A DNA stretch of 64,000 bases from Gammaproteobacteria bacterium (GTDB taxonomy: Bacteria > Pseudomonadota > Gammaproteobacteria > HK1). Made by a program: the position numbers and the translations under genes. Where the stretch lies: assembly GCA_022826505.1 (NCBI GenBank), contig JAJDUQ010000177.1, forward strand, positions 1 to 64,000. Reading direction: 5' to 3'. Shown here in pieces: positions 43,735 through 53,106 of the stretch. Under the pieces are notes generated by a model that worked only from the letters and a program-made list of their open reading frames with translations, ran no database searches and was not told where the DNA came from. Numbering within the stretch: position 1 is the first letter of the stretch; every line of letters begins with the position of its first letter.

Positions 43735-44560
43735 ATCCGTCGTTCCCCGCATCCGCGAGCAACCGCTTCCCCTGCATTTCCCAGGCCCGGCTGAACACCA
43801 GCTCCTTGCTGTCGGTCACCGTCACCGAGAGCTCCGCGGACTCCCGGGGCGTGTAGTAGAAGTGGATGCTCGGGTCCTCGCTCAGTGAAATGTCGGACTC
43901 GACGGTCAGCACCGGCTCGTCACCGTAGCGGACCTCGATGTTGTTCACGAAATAGGCCGGCACGTAGTGGCGCGTCACCTGGTCCATCTGCATCCCGGTG
44001 TGGTTCGGGTGGCTGACCAGGAGATGGGCCAGATTCGGTTCACCCAGAACGAGCGCGTCGGACTGGCGCAGCTTCATCTTGCCGAGCCGGGCCAGCGCCG
44101 CGTCGGGATCCTTGCCTGCCGGTGCGGAGCACCCGCCCGAAGCCTTCACGAAGCGCTTGGCCATGTGAAGCTCGCCGTCGTTCGTTTCGGCGATCGCGCG
44201 AATGTTGGTGTATGCGTTGACGCGCACGCGGGTGCTGAATGCGGCGCGTCCGCTGGCCGGAGTGAAGTGGAACCGGCCCGCCAACGGCAGGGGATTCTCG
44301 TCGATGAGCAGCGTGACGGACTTGATGTAGCGTTCCTCGGTCTGAGAAAACGCCGGCTCGACACTGATGGGAACGACCGCCGCGTCGTGGGCGCGGTAGG
44401 GGGCATCCAGCGTCAGAACATCGGCGGCGTCGTGAATCGGCCGGTCCTGGAACAGCATCTCGCGGAGCGCGTTCCAGCGGCTCTCGTCCTCGCCGGCGGC
44501 CCATGCGGGAGCGGCGAGAGAGAGTGCAAGCAGCGTGGTGAGAACGGGGGCGACTCTCAT
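43733..44560 (-). CDS. Quinoprotein-associated SoxYZ-like carrier protein
   Basis: A 275-residue exported protein with a signal peptide ending at about AWAAG. The first part resembles SoxY and the second SoxZ, fused, as in the SoxYZ-like carriers linked to quinoprotein dehydrogenases. A Cys in KASGGCSAP, in the place where SoxY carries its swinging cysteine, is visible near residue 145. In the Sox system such proteins carry sulfur intermediates; the role in methanol-type clusters is unknown. It lies beside a metallohydrolase, which is its usual partner. Confidence 0.85.
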   Translation of the reverse strand: MRVAPVLTTLLALSLAAPAWAAGEDESRWNALREMLFQDRPIHDAADVLTLDAPYRAHDAAVVPISVEPAFSQTEERYIKSVTLLIDENPLPLAGRFHFTPASGRAAFSTRVRVNAYTNIRAIAETNDGELHMAKRFVKASGGCSAPAGKDPDAALARLGKMKLRQSDALVLGEPNLAHLLVSHPNHTGMQMDQVTRHYVPAYFVNNIEVRYGDEPVLTVESDISLSEDPSIHFYYTPRESAELSVTVTDSKELVFSRAWEMQGKRLLADAGNDG

Positions 44561-44642
44561 GAGCTGGTCCTCTGCAAGCAGACAGCCAACTCTATCACGA
44601 GACGCGCGAATGTCGCGCGGGAGCGATGCCGCCGCCTCTCCC

Positions 44643-45656
44643 TCACTCCCATTCCAGCTCGGTGAAGCTCGCGATGACGTTGCGCGGGTGGTTCTCGTCG
44701 AACGCGATCCATCGGTCGCGTTCCTCCGGAGCCACTCGTCCAATCGCCGATTCGATGCGGCCTCCGCCGGCGATCTCCCGCCTCACGTCGCGCAGCAGCG
44801 CTCGGAGGTATCGCTCCTGAGAGTCGAGCGCCCCGGGCCAGGGAACGGACGCCGGACCGTGACCGGGCACCACGTGCGACGCCGGTAGCCGGCGCAGCTC
44901 GGAAATCACTTCGAGCCAGCCCTTGAGGCTGCCGTCCACGACAGGCAGTCGGTCGACGAACACGAGGTCGCCGGCGAACAGGGTCCCGGTGCGAACGTCG
45001 AGGACCGTCAGGTCGTTGTCGGTGTGGGCGGTCCGCCACGCGGTCAGCACCAGCGCGCGGTCGCCGAGATCGATGCGGGTCTCTGCCGAGACCTCCATGG
45101 AAGGTGCAATGACCCGGGCACCATCGAAAGCCGGACCGACGAGGCGCTTGAAGGCGTCGAGGTAGAACGGACTCCGCGTCGCCAGCGCACGAGCGAGCTT
45201 CCGGTGCCCGACGAACGAGATGCCGTCTTCGTCGAACGCCGAGCTGCCGAAGACGTGGTCGGGGTGCGCGTGGGTGATGATCACCCAGGCGACGGGGAGA
45301 TCGGTGAGCGCGGCGATGCTCGCGCGCAACCTCCTTCCGAATTCCGGGCTGCCGCCGGTGTCGATGACCGCGACGGAATCCCGCCCAATCACCACGCCCG
45401 CGTTTCCGATCGCGCCGAGGTTCCCGGGAGTCGCGTCTTCGTGCGGACCGGTGTAGACGTGCACACCCTCGACAACTTCCTCGAGTCGCAGCGGTTCCGT
45501 GGCCGCGACCGTCGTGCAGACCACCAGGAACGCCATCAGCGCGAGGTAACGGTGACGTCCGGTCCGGATACCGATTGACGTCAAACGCCGGGCCGACTCG
45601 ACACGGACGCAGACCGTTTTCGTACAGCGGTTCGGTGGTTCGAGACGAGTGCGCAT
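44643..45656 (-). CDS. Quinoprotein relay metallo-beta-lactamase-fold hydrolase
   Basis: A 337-residue MBL-fold protein with the zinc motif H129-x-H131-x-D133-H134, preceded by an apparent transmembrane or signal stretch (YLALMAFLVVCTTVAA). Metallohydrolases of this kind are named quinoprotein relay system hydrolases and are found with PQQ dehydrogenases and SoxYZ-like carriers. GGGAGG precedes the ATG at 45656. It follows the SoxYZ-like gene's strand, upstream of it by about 80 bp, so the two are likely co-transcribed. Confidence 0.85.
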   Translation of the reverse strand: MRTRLEPPNRCTKTVCVRVESARRLTSIGIRTGRHRYLALMAFLVVCTTVAATEPLRLEEVVEGVHVYTGPHEDATPGNLGAIGNAGVVIGRDSVAVIDTGGSPEFGRRLRASIAALTDLPVAWVIITHAHPDHVFGSSAFDEDGISFVGHRKLARALATRSPFYLDAFKRLVGPAFDGARVIAPSMEVSAETRIDLGDRALVLTAWRTAHTDNDLTVLDVRTGTLFAGDLVFVDRLPVVDGSLKGWLEVISELRRLPASHVVPGHGPASVPWPGALDSQERYLRALLRDVRREIAGGGRIESAIGRVAPEERDRWIAFDENHPRNVIASFTELEWE

Positions 45657-45908
45657 TTTGCCTCCCTTCGGGTTGCACCGGTATCCAGAGTGCGACGGCA
45701 GAGTGCATGGACAGCCGTGCAGCGTCTGGCGGCAGGCGTGCCGAGTTGCAACCGGCTCGTTCCGCATGGTAGCCGACGTGCATTTCGGCACGGAACCCGA
45801 TCGGCACGGCAGGCTCGTGGCGGCGCGCATTCTCGGCTGCCCGGCGTGTCCTCTGGCGCGTTACCATGCCTGCTCGGTCTGCGCCTTTGCACCTCCAAGG
45901 GACATGAA

Positions 45909-46508
45909 GTGATCGATCCGTGGACAGCCTCCGGCAAGGTGGGCCGCCGTCTTGCGATTGCGGGCGCGCTGTGGGCTGTGTGTCTGTCCGGCACGGGTTC
46001 CGCCGCTGAGGAATGCGTTCCGAAAGAACCTTCCGACTACCGGATGGCCGACTTCCGTGCTCCGGTCCCCTGTACCCTGGCTGGCGCGACCGTGGTGTCC
46101 GCCGAGGCGTTGCGGCTGCGGATCGAACGCGAGTCGCCGCTGCTCGTCGACGTGCTCCCCTCCCCGCGACGGCCGCAGGGGCTGCCCGCGGGCACGCCGT
46201 GGCTTGCGCCGGTGCGGCTCAACATCCCCGGGACCGTGTGGCTCCCCAACACCGGCTTCGGTGAGTTGCCGGTCGAGGAGGAGAATTACCTGCGCGCGAA
46301 CCTCGAGCGGCTGACGCGAGGCGATCGGTCGCGTTCCATCGTCTTCTACTGCCTGGCGGATTGCTGGATGTCCTGGAACGCCGCGCGTCGGGCCTTGGCG
46401 TGGGGCTACACCTCGGTGATCTGGTATCCGGACGGCACCGACGCCTGGGAGGCGGCAGGTCTGCCACTGGAGGAGTCGTTTCCCACACCGAGAAGCAAGG
46501 GAGAGTAG
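45909..46508 (+). CDS. PQQ-dependent-catabolism-associated rhodanese-like protein
   Basis: A 199-residue exported protein. A signal peptide (LAIAGALWAVCLSGTGSAA) precedes a rhodanese-like domain ending in YCLADCWMSWNAARR, where C148 and C152 precede W153. This is the family described with PQQ-dependent catabolism. The start is taken as GTG at 45909 because the ATG at 45904 runs into a stop at once. It may handle thiol or sulfur chemistry needed for dehydrogenase maturation; that is inference. Confidence 0.85.
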   Translation: MIDPWTASGKVGRRLAIAGALWAVCLSGTGSAAEECVPKEPSDYRMADFRAPVPCTLAGATVVSAEALRLRIERESPLLVDVLPSPRRPQGLPAGTPWLAPVRLNIPGTVWLPNTGFGELPVEEENYLRANLERLTRGDRSRSIVFYCLADCWMSWNAARRALAWGYTSVIWYPDGTDAWEAAGLPLEESFPTPRSKGE

Positions 46509-46521
46509 GCATTCTCGCAAC

Positions 46522-47217
46522 CTATCTGCGCCGGGCCAGCCGTTCCACCAGGATGTTGTCGAGCAGGTAGGTCGTCGCACGGCTCCAGGATCGGTCCGTG
46601 TTGCCGCGCAGGTCGACGAACGCGCGAGCGACCGGCACGCCGGTCTCGACGTCGATGACCATCATGTTGAGATTGAGAATCAGGTAGCTCACGAACTGAA
46701 TCCACCCGATCGCCACCCAGTCGGCTTCCAGGCTGCGGGCGATATGTCGCTCGCAGCCGTTGCAGGAATGCAGATACTGACCGGGGTCCGCGGCATGGAT
46801 TGCGGCCCTGGTCCGAGCGGCGGGAACGGTGTCGTAGCCTTCGGCCCGCAGCCGGTTGCGGACGAGTTGCGCGACCATGTCCAGGCGGCGGCGCTCCTCG
46901 GGCATGATGCGGTCGGCGTTCGGGAGGTAGTCCGCCTTCAGCAGCTCGATGTCCAGCACCGCTACTCTGGGTCCCGCCTCGGCGAACCGGGCGGGCGCCA
47001 TCTGCAGGACCGCGAGGATCAACGCCATCAGCAGCAACGCCGGTCCCGTCCGCCGCCCGCCGCAGGCCCCGGGCGAGGGCCACCCGCCGACGGCGATGTG
47101 TCCCGGCGCGGCAGACCGGCCGGACCCGAAGGCTCGGGTGACTCGGGTACGGGCCGACGAGCCCGACAGGCCGGTGCCCTGACAATCGGATGAACGTCCG
47201 ATACCATCCCGCGCCAT
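46522..47217 (-). CDS. DUF3280/DUF2380 exported protein of the methanol-oxidation cluster
   Basis: A protein of about 231 residues (start at 47217 assumed). A hydrophobic signal (LLLMALILAVLQMAPARFAEAG) is followed by VAVLDIELLKADY and LEADWVAIGWIQFVSYLILNLNMMVIDV, the DUF3280-like pattern that also recalls TolB/curli-like N-terminal domains. The N-terminal 60 residues before the signal are odd and the true start may be nearer the signal. Such proteins occur in xoxF-type clusters. Function unknown. Confidence 0.65.
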   Translation of the reverse strand: MARDGIGRSSDCQGTGLSGSSARTRVTRAFGSGRSAAPGHIAVGGWPSPGACGGRRTGPALLLMALILAVLQMAPARFAEAGPRVAVLDIELLKADYLPNADRIMPEERRRLDMVAQLVRNRLRAEGYDTVPAARTRAAIHAADPGQYLHSCNGCERHIARSLEADWVAIGWIQFVSYLILNLNMMVIDVETGVPVARAFVDLRGNTDRSWSRATTYLLDNILVERLARRR

Positions 47218-47241
47218 GAAATCCAACGTGGTCTTCATGTC

Positions 47242-47622
47242 ATGAAACAACCTGTCTCGGTACTGGCCGTGGCCGCACTTGCCTCATTGTCCGTCATCAC
47301 GAGCGCGGTGGCGAACGACTTCCCGACCCAGGCGCGCGTCGAGTTCGTGCTGAGCTGCATGGACGAGCGCGGTGGCCAGAGCTACAACTCCTTCTATCCG
47401 TGCATCTGCGCCATCGACAAGATTGCGTCGAAGATGCCGTACCGCGAGTACACGGCAGCGGAGACACTGAGCTTCCTGTACGGCACCCCGGGCGAACGGG
47501 GAGGTTTCTTTCGCGATGCGGCGCCCCGCTCCAGAAAGCGCATCAAGGCGTTTCAGGCCCTGCGGGCGGAAGCGGAGGCGGCGTGTTTCGTGCCCGGCGT
47601 GGCCAGCGTTCGGACGCAATGA
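47242..47622 (+). CDS. Small exported cysteine-containing protein of the xox cluster
   Basis: A 126-residue protein with a signal peptide (VLAVAALASLSVITSAVA). Mature text has FVLSCMDERGGQSYNSFYPCICAIDKIA, with three cysteines that could form disulfides, and a late ACF. Similar small proteins sit upstream of xoxF in several methylotrophs, but I know of no assigned role. It is divergent from the DUF3280-like gene; the gap of only 24 bp means promoters lie inside neighbouring sequence. Confidence 0.75.
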   Translation: MKQPVSVLAVAALASLSVITSAVANDFPTQARVEFVLSCMDERGGQSYNSFYPCICAIDKIASKMPYREYTAAETLSFLYGTPGERGGFFRDAAPRSRKRIKAFQALRAEAEAACFVPGVASVRTQ

Positions 47623-47754
47623 GGCGAACGCCGAATCGCGAGCCGACGCTCGGTGATTGCGATGCGGCACATCAGGCGATCTCCTGCTGATTTCCAACGC
47701 CGATTGCGCTGGTTCGGCAGAGATTGGCGGGGGTGGACACATGAGGGAAGTTCA

Positions 47755-47783
47755 TTGGCAACATGAGGAAATTGTGATGAAAT
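47755..47783 (+). promoter_or_regulatory. Predicted xoxF promoter
   Basis: TTGGCA, 17 bp, then TGAAAT (4 of 6 to the -10 consensus). Transcription would start near 47790, leaving about 200 nt of leader before xoxF. Confidence 0.5.
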
Positions 47784-47791
47784 CGGGCCGA

Positions 47792-47810
47792 GGAGGCTTT
47801 GGGAGCCTCC
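47792..47810 (+). promoter_or_regulatory. Hairpin at the 5' end of the xoxF leader
   Basis: GGAGGCT and AGCCTCC pair perfectly around a 5-nt loop. It sits at the predicted 5' end of the message and could stabilise it. Confidence 0.5.
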
Positions 47811-47882
47811 GACGGAGCGTAGCGCATGGGTATGCCATTGGATCCGGCCGTGTCGCAAGCTCCATTGACGTCCACTGAGGAA

Positions 47883-47908
47883 TCTCCCGAGGCGGGGGAA
47901 TCGTTCCC
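47883..47908 (+). promoter_or_regulatory. Two overlapping, mutually exclusive stems in the xoxF leader
   Basis: TCTCCC (47883-47888) can pair with GGGGGA (47894-47899), or GGGAA (47896-47900) can pair with TTCCC (47904-47908). The shared Gs make the two stems alternatives. Confidence 0.35.
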
Positions 47909-47993
47909 AGGCCGCGAGTGCATCTGAAATCTCGAACCGGTACTGCTCGATTCAACGCCCCGCGCACTGAAATCACAGCAAGGAGGGCAACAA

Positions 47994-49811
47994 ATGACAC
48001 CAAGAAAACTGCTGATGTTCATAGCTTCCATGACGCTGGGCGCGGCAGTGGCGGTGCCGGGCGTCGTCTCCGGCAACAGCGAAGTGATGGCGCTGTCGCA
48101 GAATGCCGACAACTGGGTCATGTGGGGCAGGACCTACGACGGACAGCGCTACAGCCCGCTCAATGAAATCAACAAGGACAACGTCGGGAATTTGCAGGTC
48201 GCGTGGACCTTCTCGACCGGTGTCCTGCGCGGACACGAGGGCGGGCCGCTGGTCATCGGCGACACCATGTGGATACACACCCCGTTCCCGAACAAGGTGT
48301 TCTCCATCAACCTCGCCGACCAGAGCATCAACTGGAGCTACGTGCCGAAGCAGGATGCGGCAGCCACGGTGCCGGTGATGTGCTGCGACACCGTCTACCG
48401 CGGCCTGGCCTACGCCGACGGAAAGATCTTCCTGCAGCAGGCGGATACGACGCTGGTGGCGCTCGACGCGAATACCGGCGAGAAGCTCTGGTCGACGGTG
48501 AACGGCGATCCCACGAAGGGTTCGACCAACACGAACGCGCCCATCGTGGTCGGCGACAAGGTCTACACCGGTATCAGCGGTGGCGAGTTCGGTGTCCGCG
48601 GGTTCCTGGCCGCCTACAACATCAACGACGGCAGCCTGGTGTGGAAGGCCTACAGCACCGGTCCCGACGACGAGATGCTGGTCGATCCCGAGAACACCAT
48701 GTCGATGGGCAAGCCGGTCGGCAAGGACTCGAGCCTCAACACCTGGAAGGGCGACCAGTGGAAGATCGGCGGCGGAACCACCTGGGGCTGGTACACCTAC
48801 GATCCGGAGCTGAACCTGATCTATTACGGCACCGGCAATCCCAGCACCTGGAATCCTGTCGTTCGTCCGGGTGACAACAAGTGGTCGATGACCCTCTTCG
48901 CGCGCGATGCGGACACCGGAATGGCCAAGTGGGCCTACCAGATGACGCCGCACGACGAGTGGGACTATGACGGCATCAACGAGAACATCCTTGCCGATAT
49001 CGAGGTCAACGGCGAGATGCGCAAGGTTCTGGTTCACTTCGACCGCAACGGCTTCGGTTACACGCTGGATCGCGTGACCGGCGAGCTGCTGGTGGCGGAG
49101 AAGTACGACCCGGCGACCAACTGGGCGACCCACGTCGACATGGAGACCGGACGGCCGTCCGTGGTGGCGCGATACAGCACCCGCTGGCACGGCGAGGACG
49201 TCAACACCACGAACGTGTGTCCGGCGGCTCTAGGCAGCAAGGATCAGCAGCCTGCCGCGTTCTCGCCCGACACCGGGCTGTTCTACGTGCCCACCAACCA
49301 CGTGTGCATGGACTACGAGCCGTTCTACGTGGAGTACGTGGCGGGCCAGCCCTACGTGGGTGCCACCCTGAGCATGTTCCCGGCCGGGCGCGTGTTGGGT
49401 GACGGCACCGACAACCTGGGCAACTTCATCGCCTGGGACGCGGCGAAGGGCGAGATCGTGTGGTCGATTCCCGAGCCGTTCTCGGTGTGGAGCGGTGCGC
49501 TGGCGACCGGCGGTGGCGTGGTGTTCTACGGCACCCTCGAGGGTTACCTCGTGGCGGTGGATGCCAACACCGGCGATGAGCTGTACAGGTTCAAGACCCC
49601 GTCCGGCATCATCGGCAACGTGAACACCTGGATGCACGACGGCAAGCAGTACATCGGAATCCTGTCCGGCATCGGCGGCTGGGCCGGCATCGGTATGGCC
49701 GCGGGCCTCGAAGGCGACACGGACGGCCTTGGTGCCGTGGGTGCGTACAGGGGCCTGAGCAAGCACACTCAGCTCGGCGGCGTTCTGACCATCTTCGCCC
49801 TGCCGGGCTGA
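47994..49811 (+). CDS. xoxF: Lanthanide-dependent PQQ methanol dehydrogenase
   Basis: A 605-residue quinoprotein with a signal peptide to about residue 26 and eight-bladed propeller text throughout. PQQ-linked vicinal cysteines are C130-C131. The catalytic Asp is D324 in HDEWDYDG, and D326 two residues later is the extra Asp that marks XoxF; calcium MxaF enzymes have Ala there. The predicted reaction is methanol to formaldehyde or formate, with electrons to XoxG. AGGAGGG is an excellent ribosome-binding site. A strong terminator follows. No mxaF or mxaI is present in the window. Confidence 0.97.
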   Translation: MTPRKLLMFIASMTLGAAVAVPGVVSGNSEVMALSQNADNWVMWGRTYDGQRYSPLNEINKDNVGNLQVAWTFSTGVLRGHEGGPLVIGDTMWIHTPFPNKVFSINLADQSINWSYVPKQDAAATVPVMCCDTVYRGLAYADGKIFLQQADTTLVALDANTGEKLWSTVNGDPTKGSTNTNAPIVVGDKVYTGISGGEFGVRGFLAAYNINDGSLVWKAYSTGPDDEMLVDPENTMSMGKPVGKDSSLNTWKGDQWKIGGGTTWGWYTYDPELNLIYYGTGNPSTWNPVVRPGDNKWSMTLFARDADTGMAKWAYQMTPHDEWDYDGINENILADIEVNGEMRKVLVHFDRNGFGYTLDRVTGELLVAEKYDPATNWATHVDMETGRPSVVARYSTRWHGEDVNTTNVCPAALGSKDQQPAAFSPDTGLFYVPTNHVCMDYEPFYVEYVAGQPYVGATLSMFPAGRVLGDGTDNLGNFIAWDAAKGEIVWSIPEPFSVWSGALATGGGVVFYGTLEGYLVAVDANTGDELYRFKTPSGIIGNVNTWMHDGKQYIGILSGIGGWAGIGMAAGLEGDTDGLGAVGAYRGLSKHTQLGGVLTIFALPG

Positions 49812-49867
49812 ATGCTCGACCGGCAACCCGGGGCCGCTCCGGCCACCGGGAGCCGGATACATTTCTG

Positions 49868-49906
49868 ACCGGCTGCGGCGCTTCCGTGCCGTAGCCGGTT
49901 TCTTGT
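49868..49906 (+). terminator. Intrinsic terminator after xoxF
   Basis: A 12-bp stem (49868-49879 with 49888-49899, one G-U) with an 8-nt loop is followed by TTTCTTGT. It lies 57 bp after the xoxF stop and 80 bp before xoxG, so it would lower read-through into xoxG and xoxJ. Confidence 0.85.
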
Positions 49907-49985
49907 ATGGCGTGCGTCCGGGGACGGATGTCCGGCGCGACGGTCCGCATCTCCTCAACGTCGTTCCAAGGAGGACCTTCCCAAA

Positions 49986-50435
49986 GTGCACCGGAAAATT
50001 CAGACAACACTCGCGAGGTGGACCGTGGCCGCCGTCGTCTGCGCCTTCGGCGGACTCGCGGCGCCCGCCGTCGTGGCCGAGGAGCCGTACGATGGCCATA
50101 TCCAATGCGAGACGGAGGGTGATCCGAAGACCTGCAGGATCGACCTCTGGTTGACTCGGGGCTACCGGGCATTCAGCCAGTGTCAGGTCTGCCATGGGCT
50201 CGACGGAACCGGCAGCACCATCGGTCCGAGCCTCCTCGAGAAGCTCGGAGGCGAAATCGGCCGGGCGCGGTTCATGGAAGTCGTCGCCAATGGCTACCAG
50301 GGTCAGATCGGGGTCATGCCTCCCTGGAAGGAGAATCCCAACGTCATGAGGTATGTCGATCAGCTATACGCCTACCTGAAGGCCCGGGCGGACAAGGTGC
50401 TGCCCGCGGGCAAGATCAAGCGGTACGATCGATGA
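49986..50435 (+). CDS. xoxG: Cytochrome c electron acceptor of XoxF
   Basis: A 149-residue exported cytochrome c. The signal peptide ends near VVAEE, the haem site is C66-QV-C69-H70, and the axial Met is likely M111 in VMPPWKENP. The location between xoxF and xoxJ, and the size, fit XoxG, which takes electrons from XoxF. Two further cysteines (C41 and C50) may form a disulfide. The start is a GTG at 49986, preceded by AAGGAGG-like sequence. Confidence 0.88.
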   Translation: MHRKIQTTLARWTVAAVVCAFGGLAAPAVVAEEPYDGHIQCETEGDPKTCRIDLWLTRGYRAFSQCQVCHGLDGTGSTIGPSLLEKLGGEIGRARFMEVVANGYQGQIGVMPPWKENPNVMRYVDQLYAYLKARADKVLPAGKIKRYDR

Positions 50436-50466
50436 ACCGCCCGACACCTTCGATGGAGGTTGGCCT

Positions 50467-51315
50467 ATGACTGCCGCGAGACAGCTCGGAGTCGCCCTTG
50501 CAGCGGTGGCCGCCATCGCCGTGTCCGCAGGTGCCGTCGCGGCCGAGCGCACCGCCTTCAAGGTCTGCGCCGATCCTCACTACCTTCCGTGGTCCAACCA
50601 GGCGGGCGAAGGATACGAGAATCGAATCGCTGCGGTTCTGGCCGACGCACTGAATCTTCCGGTCGAATACACTTGGTTCCCGCAGCGCATGGGCTTCATT
50701 CGCAATACCCTCCGGTCCCGGGGGCCCGACGGCGAGTACAAGTGCGACGTGGTCATGGGACTGCCGACCGGATTCGAGCTGGCAATCACGACGGAACCCT
50801 ACTACCACTCGACCTACTCCCTGGTGTACGTCAAGGGACGTGGATTGGACGACGTTCAGTCGGCCGAGGACCTCGTGGCCCTCGATCCCACGCGGCGCGA
50901 CAAGATCCGGTTTGGCATCGCCGAGCGCAACCCCGGCACTGTCTGGCTGGCCAAGCACGGGATGCTCGACCAGATCGAGATTGCGTACGCGTCGCAACAC
51001 GGAAACCCGGAGGTGCAACCAGGTCAGCTCGAACAGGAAGATCTCCTCGCGGACAAGATCGACGCCACTGTCATGTGGGGTCCCATTGCCGGTTATTTCG
51101 CCCGCAGCAACCCCGACGTCCCGGTCGCGGTCGTCCCGATGGCCTCGGAGCCGGGTGTTCGCTTGCACTTCGGGATTTCCGCCGGGGTCCGGTTCGGACA
51201 GAAGGAACAGAAGGAGGAACTCCAGAAGTTGCTGGACGAGCACGCGGAATCAATCGTCGCCATCCTGCGCGAACATGGGGTTCCTCTCGTGAATGCGGAC
51301 GGCGCCCTGCCCTGA
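50467..51315 (+). CDS. xoxJ: Periplasmic binding-protein-like XoxJ
   Basis: A 282-residue exported protein of the MxaJ/XoxJ group, with FKVCADPHYLPWSNQAGEGYENRIA and MGLPTGFELAITTEPYYHSTYSLVYV. XoxJ is thought to help activate or assemble XoxF. TGGAGGTTGG lies before the ATG. It is 31 bp after xoxG and convergent with mxaL. Confidence 0.93.
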   Translation: MTAARQLGVALAAVAAIAVSAGAVAAERTAFKVCADPHYLPWSNQAGEGYENRIAAVLADALNLPVEYTWFPQRMGFIRNTLRSRGPDGEYKCDVVMGLPTGFELAITTEPYYHSTYSLVYVKGRGLDDVQSAEDLVALDPTRRDKIRFGIAERNPGTVWLAKHGMLDQIEIAYASQHGNPEVQPGQLEQEDLLADKIDATVMWGPIAGYFARSNPDVPVAVVPMASEPGVRLHFGISAGVRFGQKEQKEELQKLLDEHAESIVAILREHGVPLVNADGALP

Positions 51316-51517
51316 CCGATCCGACGTCCGCCGCACGAATGCCAGGACGTCGAGTTCGAGGCGAACGAGCGCCGAGCCGGAAGGCGCGTCCAGGCCTCCA
51401 CGCACTCGTTATCGATCCGGAAGAAGTCCACGCAATCCCTCGAATTTCACCGATCTCCGGCTGCGCATCTGCCGGCATCACCACGCCCTCGCGTCGCGAA
51501 TCGGCGAAATACTCGCG

Positions 51518-52513
51518 TCAGAGCCGGTGCGCCCGGCGTCCACGCCGCGTTCTCGCGGACACCAGATAGCTTCCCGCGACCAGCAGCGCCGCAACCCCGC
51601 CCAGCAGCGGGCGCAGATCGGTCATCGATTCACGTTCGTTCGCGAATTCGGGGTTCCGAAGTGCGGATCGCAGGTCGTCTGCATGCTCCACGCGCCGATA
51701 GCGAATCCGCAGTCCGTCGGCGAGCGAGCGGAGATACGATTCCCGCAGCGCCGACAAGTGCTCGGTGCCCGAATCGATGCGGGCTTGAATGCCGCCGGCG
51801 TCGGTCCCCGCATAGCCTTCCGAAACGCTCGTCCCTCGCCCGAGTGACAGCTCGTCGACCTGCAGGACATCCTCGGCTCCCCAGTACCCGAGATTCTGCC
51901 CCTGGGGGTCCAGCTTGGGGATGGGAAGTGGGACAGGGCCGCCCACGCCGGCGAGCAGTCCCCTGACCGAACCGGGCTCTCCCCCGTATCCGGGTCTGAG
52001 CTCGGGGTGGAGCGGGGGTGCCTCGTGCCCGTCGGTCATGAAGACGAGGACGGTGTGCGGACCGAGGGCTTCGGCGATCCTGAGCCCCGAGTGCACTCCC
52101 TTGGAAATCTCGCTTCGCGCCGCCCACGCCATGCGCCAGTCCACCGCGTGCACCGTAGCGGCGATATCCGGATAGCTCTCGCAAATCTCGACCGGTGCGA
52201 GCAGAAGGAATGTCCGGTGACCGGTGAACAGACCCAGACCGAGTTCGGAGCCGCACGGGAGCGCGGTTGCCGCTTCCAGCACGGTTGCCTTGGCATGCTC
52301 GAGCCGCGTGAGGGAGTCGTCCCCGGAAACGGCGTCACCCACGTTCATGCTCTGGGTGATGTCGAACACCACCAGGTGCCGGAAGACGTCGGAAGGCAGC
52401 GGCAGCATCGGCCTGCCGAGTCCAGTCGCCGCGAGAACGAGCGCCGTCGTCAGCATCGCGAGGCGGGCACCCGAACGGGAGGCACGGCGCTCGCTGCGGG
52501 TATTCGGAGTCAC
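51518..52513 (-). CDS. mxaL: MxaL-like VWA protein
   Basis: A 331-residue protein with a transmembrane helix near the N-terminus (LAMLTTALVLAATGLG), a VWA domain (LVVFDITQSMNVGD holds the MIDAS Asp and Ser; VLVFMTDGHEAP holds a later Asp), and a C-terminal membrane helix. MxaL belongs to the MxaACKL group needed for metal insertion into methanol dehydrogenase. The start is GTG at 52513, overlapping the mxaK stop as GTGA. It is last in the mxaRS-ACKL operon on this strand. Confidence 0.88.
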   Translation of the reverse strand: MTPNTRSERRASRSGARLAMLTTALVLAATGLGRPMLPLPSDVFRHLVVFDITQSMNVGDAVSGDDSLTRLEHAKATVLEAATALPCGSELGLGLFTGHRTFLLLAPVEICESYPDIAATVHAVDWRMAWAARSEISKGVHSGLRIAEALGPHTVLVFMTDGHEAPPLHPELRPGYGGEPGSVRGLLAGVGGPVPLPIPKLDPQGQNLGYWGAEDVLQVDELSLGRGTSVSEGYAGTDAGGIQARIDSGTEHLSALRESYLRSLADGLRIRYRRVEHADDLRSALRNPEFANERESMTDLRPLLGGVAALLVAGSYLVSARTRRGRRAHRL

Positions 52514-53106
52514 GGGAGGCCTTCGTAGGTACGCGCCGCGCGCGGTGCCTGGGGACTGCGTTCCGGGTTGCGCTCGTTCTCGTAGTCCACCGCCGCGATG
52601 TCGGGGAGCATCTCGAGCGCTCGCGACAGGTTGTGCCGGGAGTCCCAGTGGGCTGGGTCCGCGACGAGGATCTCGCGGTAGTTCTGCTTCGCGAGTTCGA
52701 CCAACGACATGGCTGGTTGCATCTGCTCCGAGCGTTCGAGTTCTGCCGCACGCTCCAGATAGAGGTTGGCCAGATTGAAGTGCCGCACCCTGTGCAACTC
52801 CGGCTCCGACTCCGTCGCGATGGCGCCGTAGGCCGCGATTGCCTCCTGAAGCTCCCCGCTTGCGTGCAATCCGTAGGCGCTCGCGAGCTGGCCGCGCAGC
52901 GTGTCTCGTTCCGCCAGGAGGGCAATGTCGCCTCGATCCAGCATCGCGTTGATCCGCCTCTGATCGAGCAACAGGAACGTGTCGACGACGAGGACCGCCA
53001 GCACCGGGACAAGCGCGTAGACGGGCCAGCGGGTACGGAATCCGGATCCGAGCGAGTCGCCGCCGACGCGTCCGAGTCGGGAATCCCGGCGCCGTCGCGC
53101 TACCAC
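52510..53106 (-). CDS. mxaK: MxaK-like protein
   Basis: A 198-residue protein with one N-terminal membrane helix (VYALVPVLAVLVVDTFLLL), then a helical, TPR-like body (FNLANLYLERAAELERSEQ). It matches MxaK in size, position and text. MxaK works with MxaA, MxaC and MxaL. It overlaps mxaL by 4 bp and mxaC by 7 bp, and its start is taken as a GTG. Confidence 0.85.
   Translation of the reverse strand: MVARRRRDSRLGRVGGDSLGSGFRTRWPVYALVPVLAVLVVDTFLLLDQRRINAMLDRGDIALLAERDTLRGQLASAYGLHASGELQEAIAAYGAIATESEPELHRVRHFNLANLYLERAAELERSEQMQPAMSLVELAKQNYREILVADPAHWDSRHNLSRALEMLPDIAAVDYENERNPERSPQAPRAARTYEGLP

Noticed and set aside
47657-47878. Small frame upstream of xoxF
   Set aside because: No ribosome-binding site or family similarity; the region reads better as promoter and leader.
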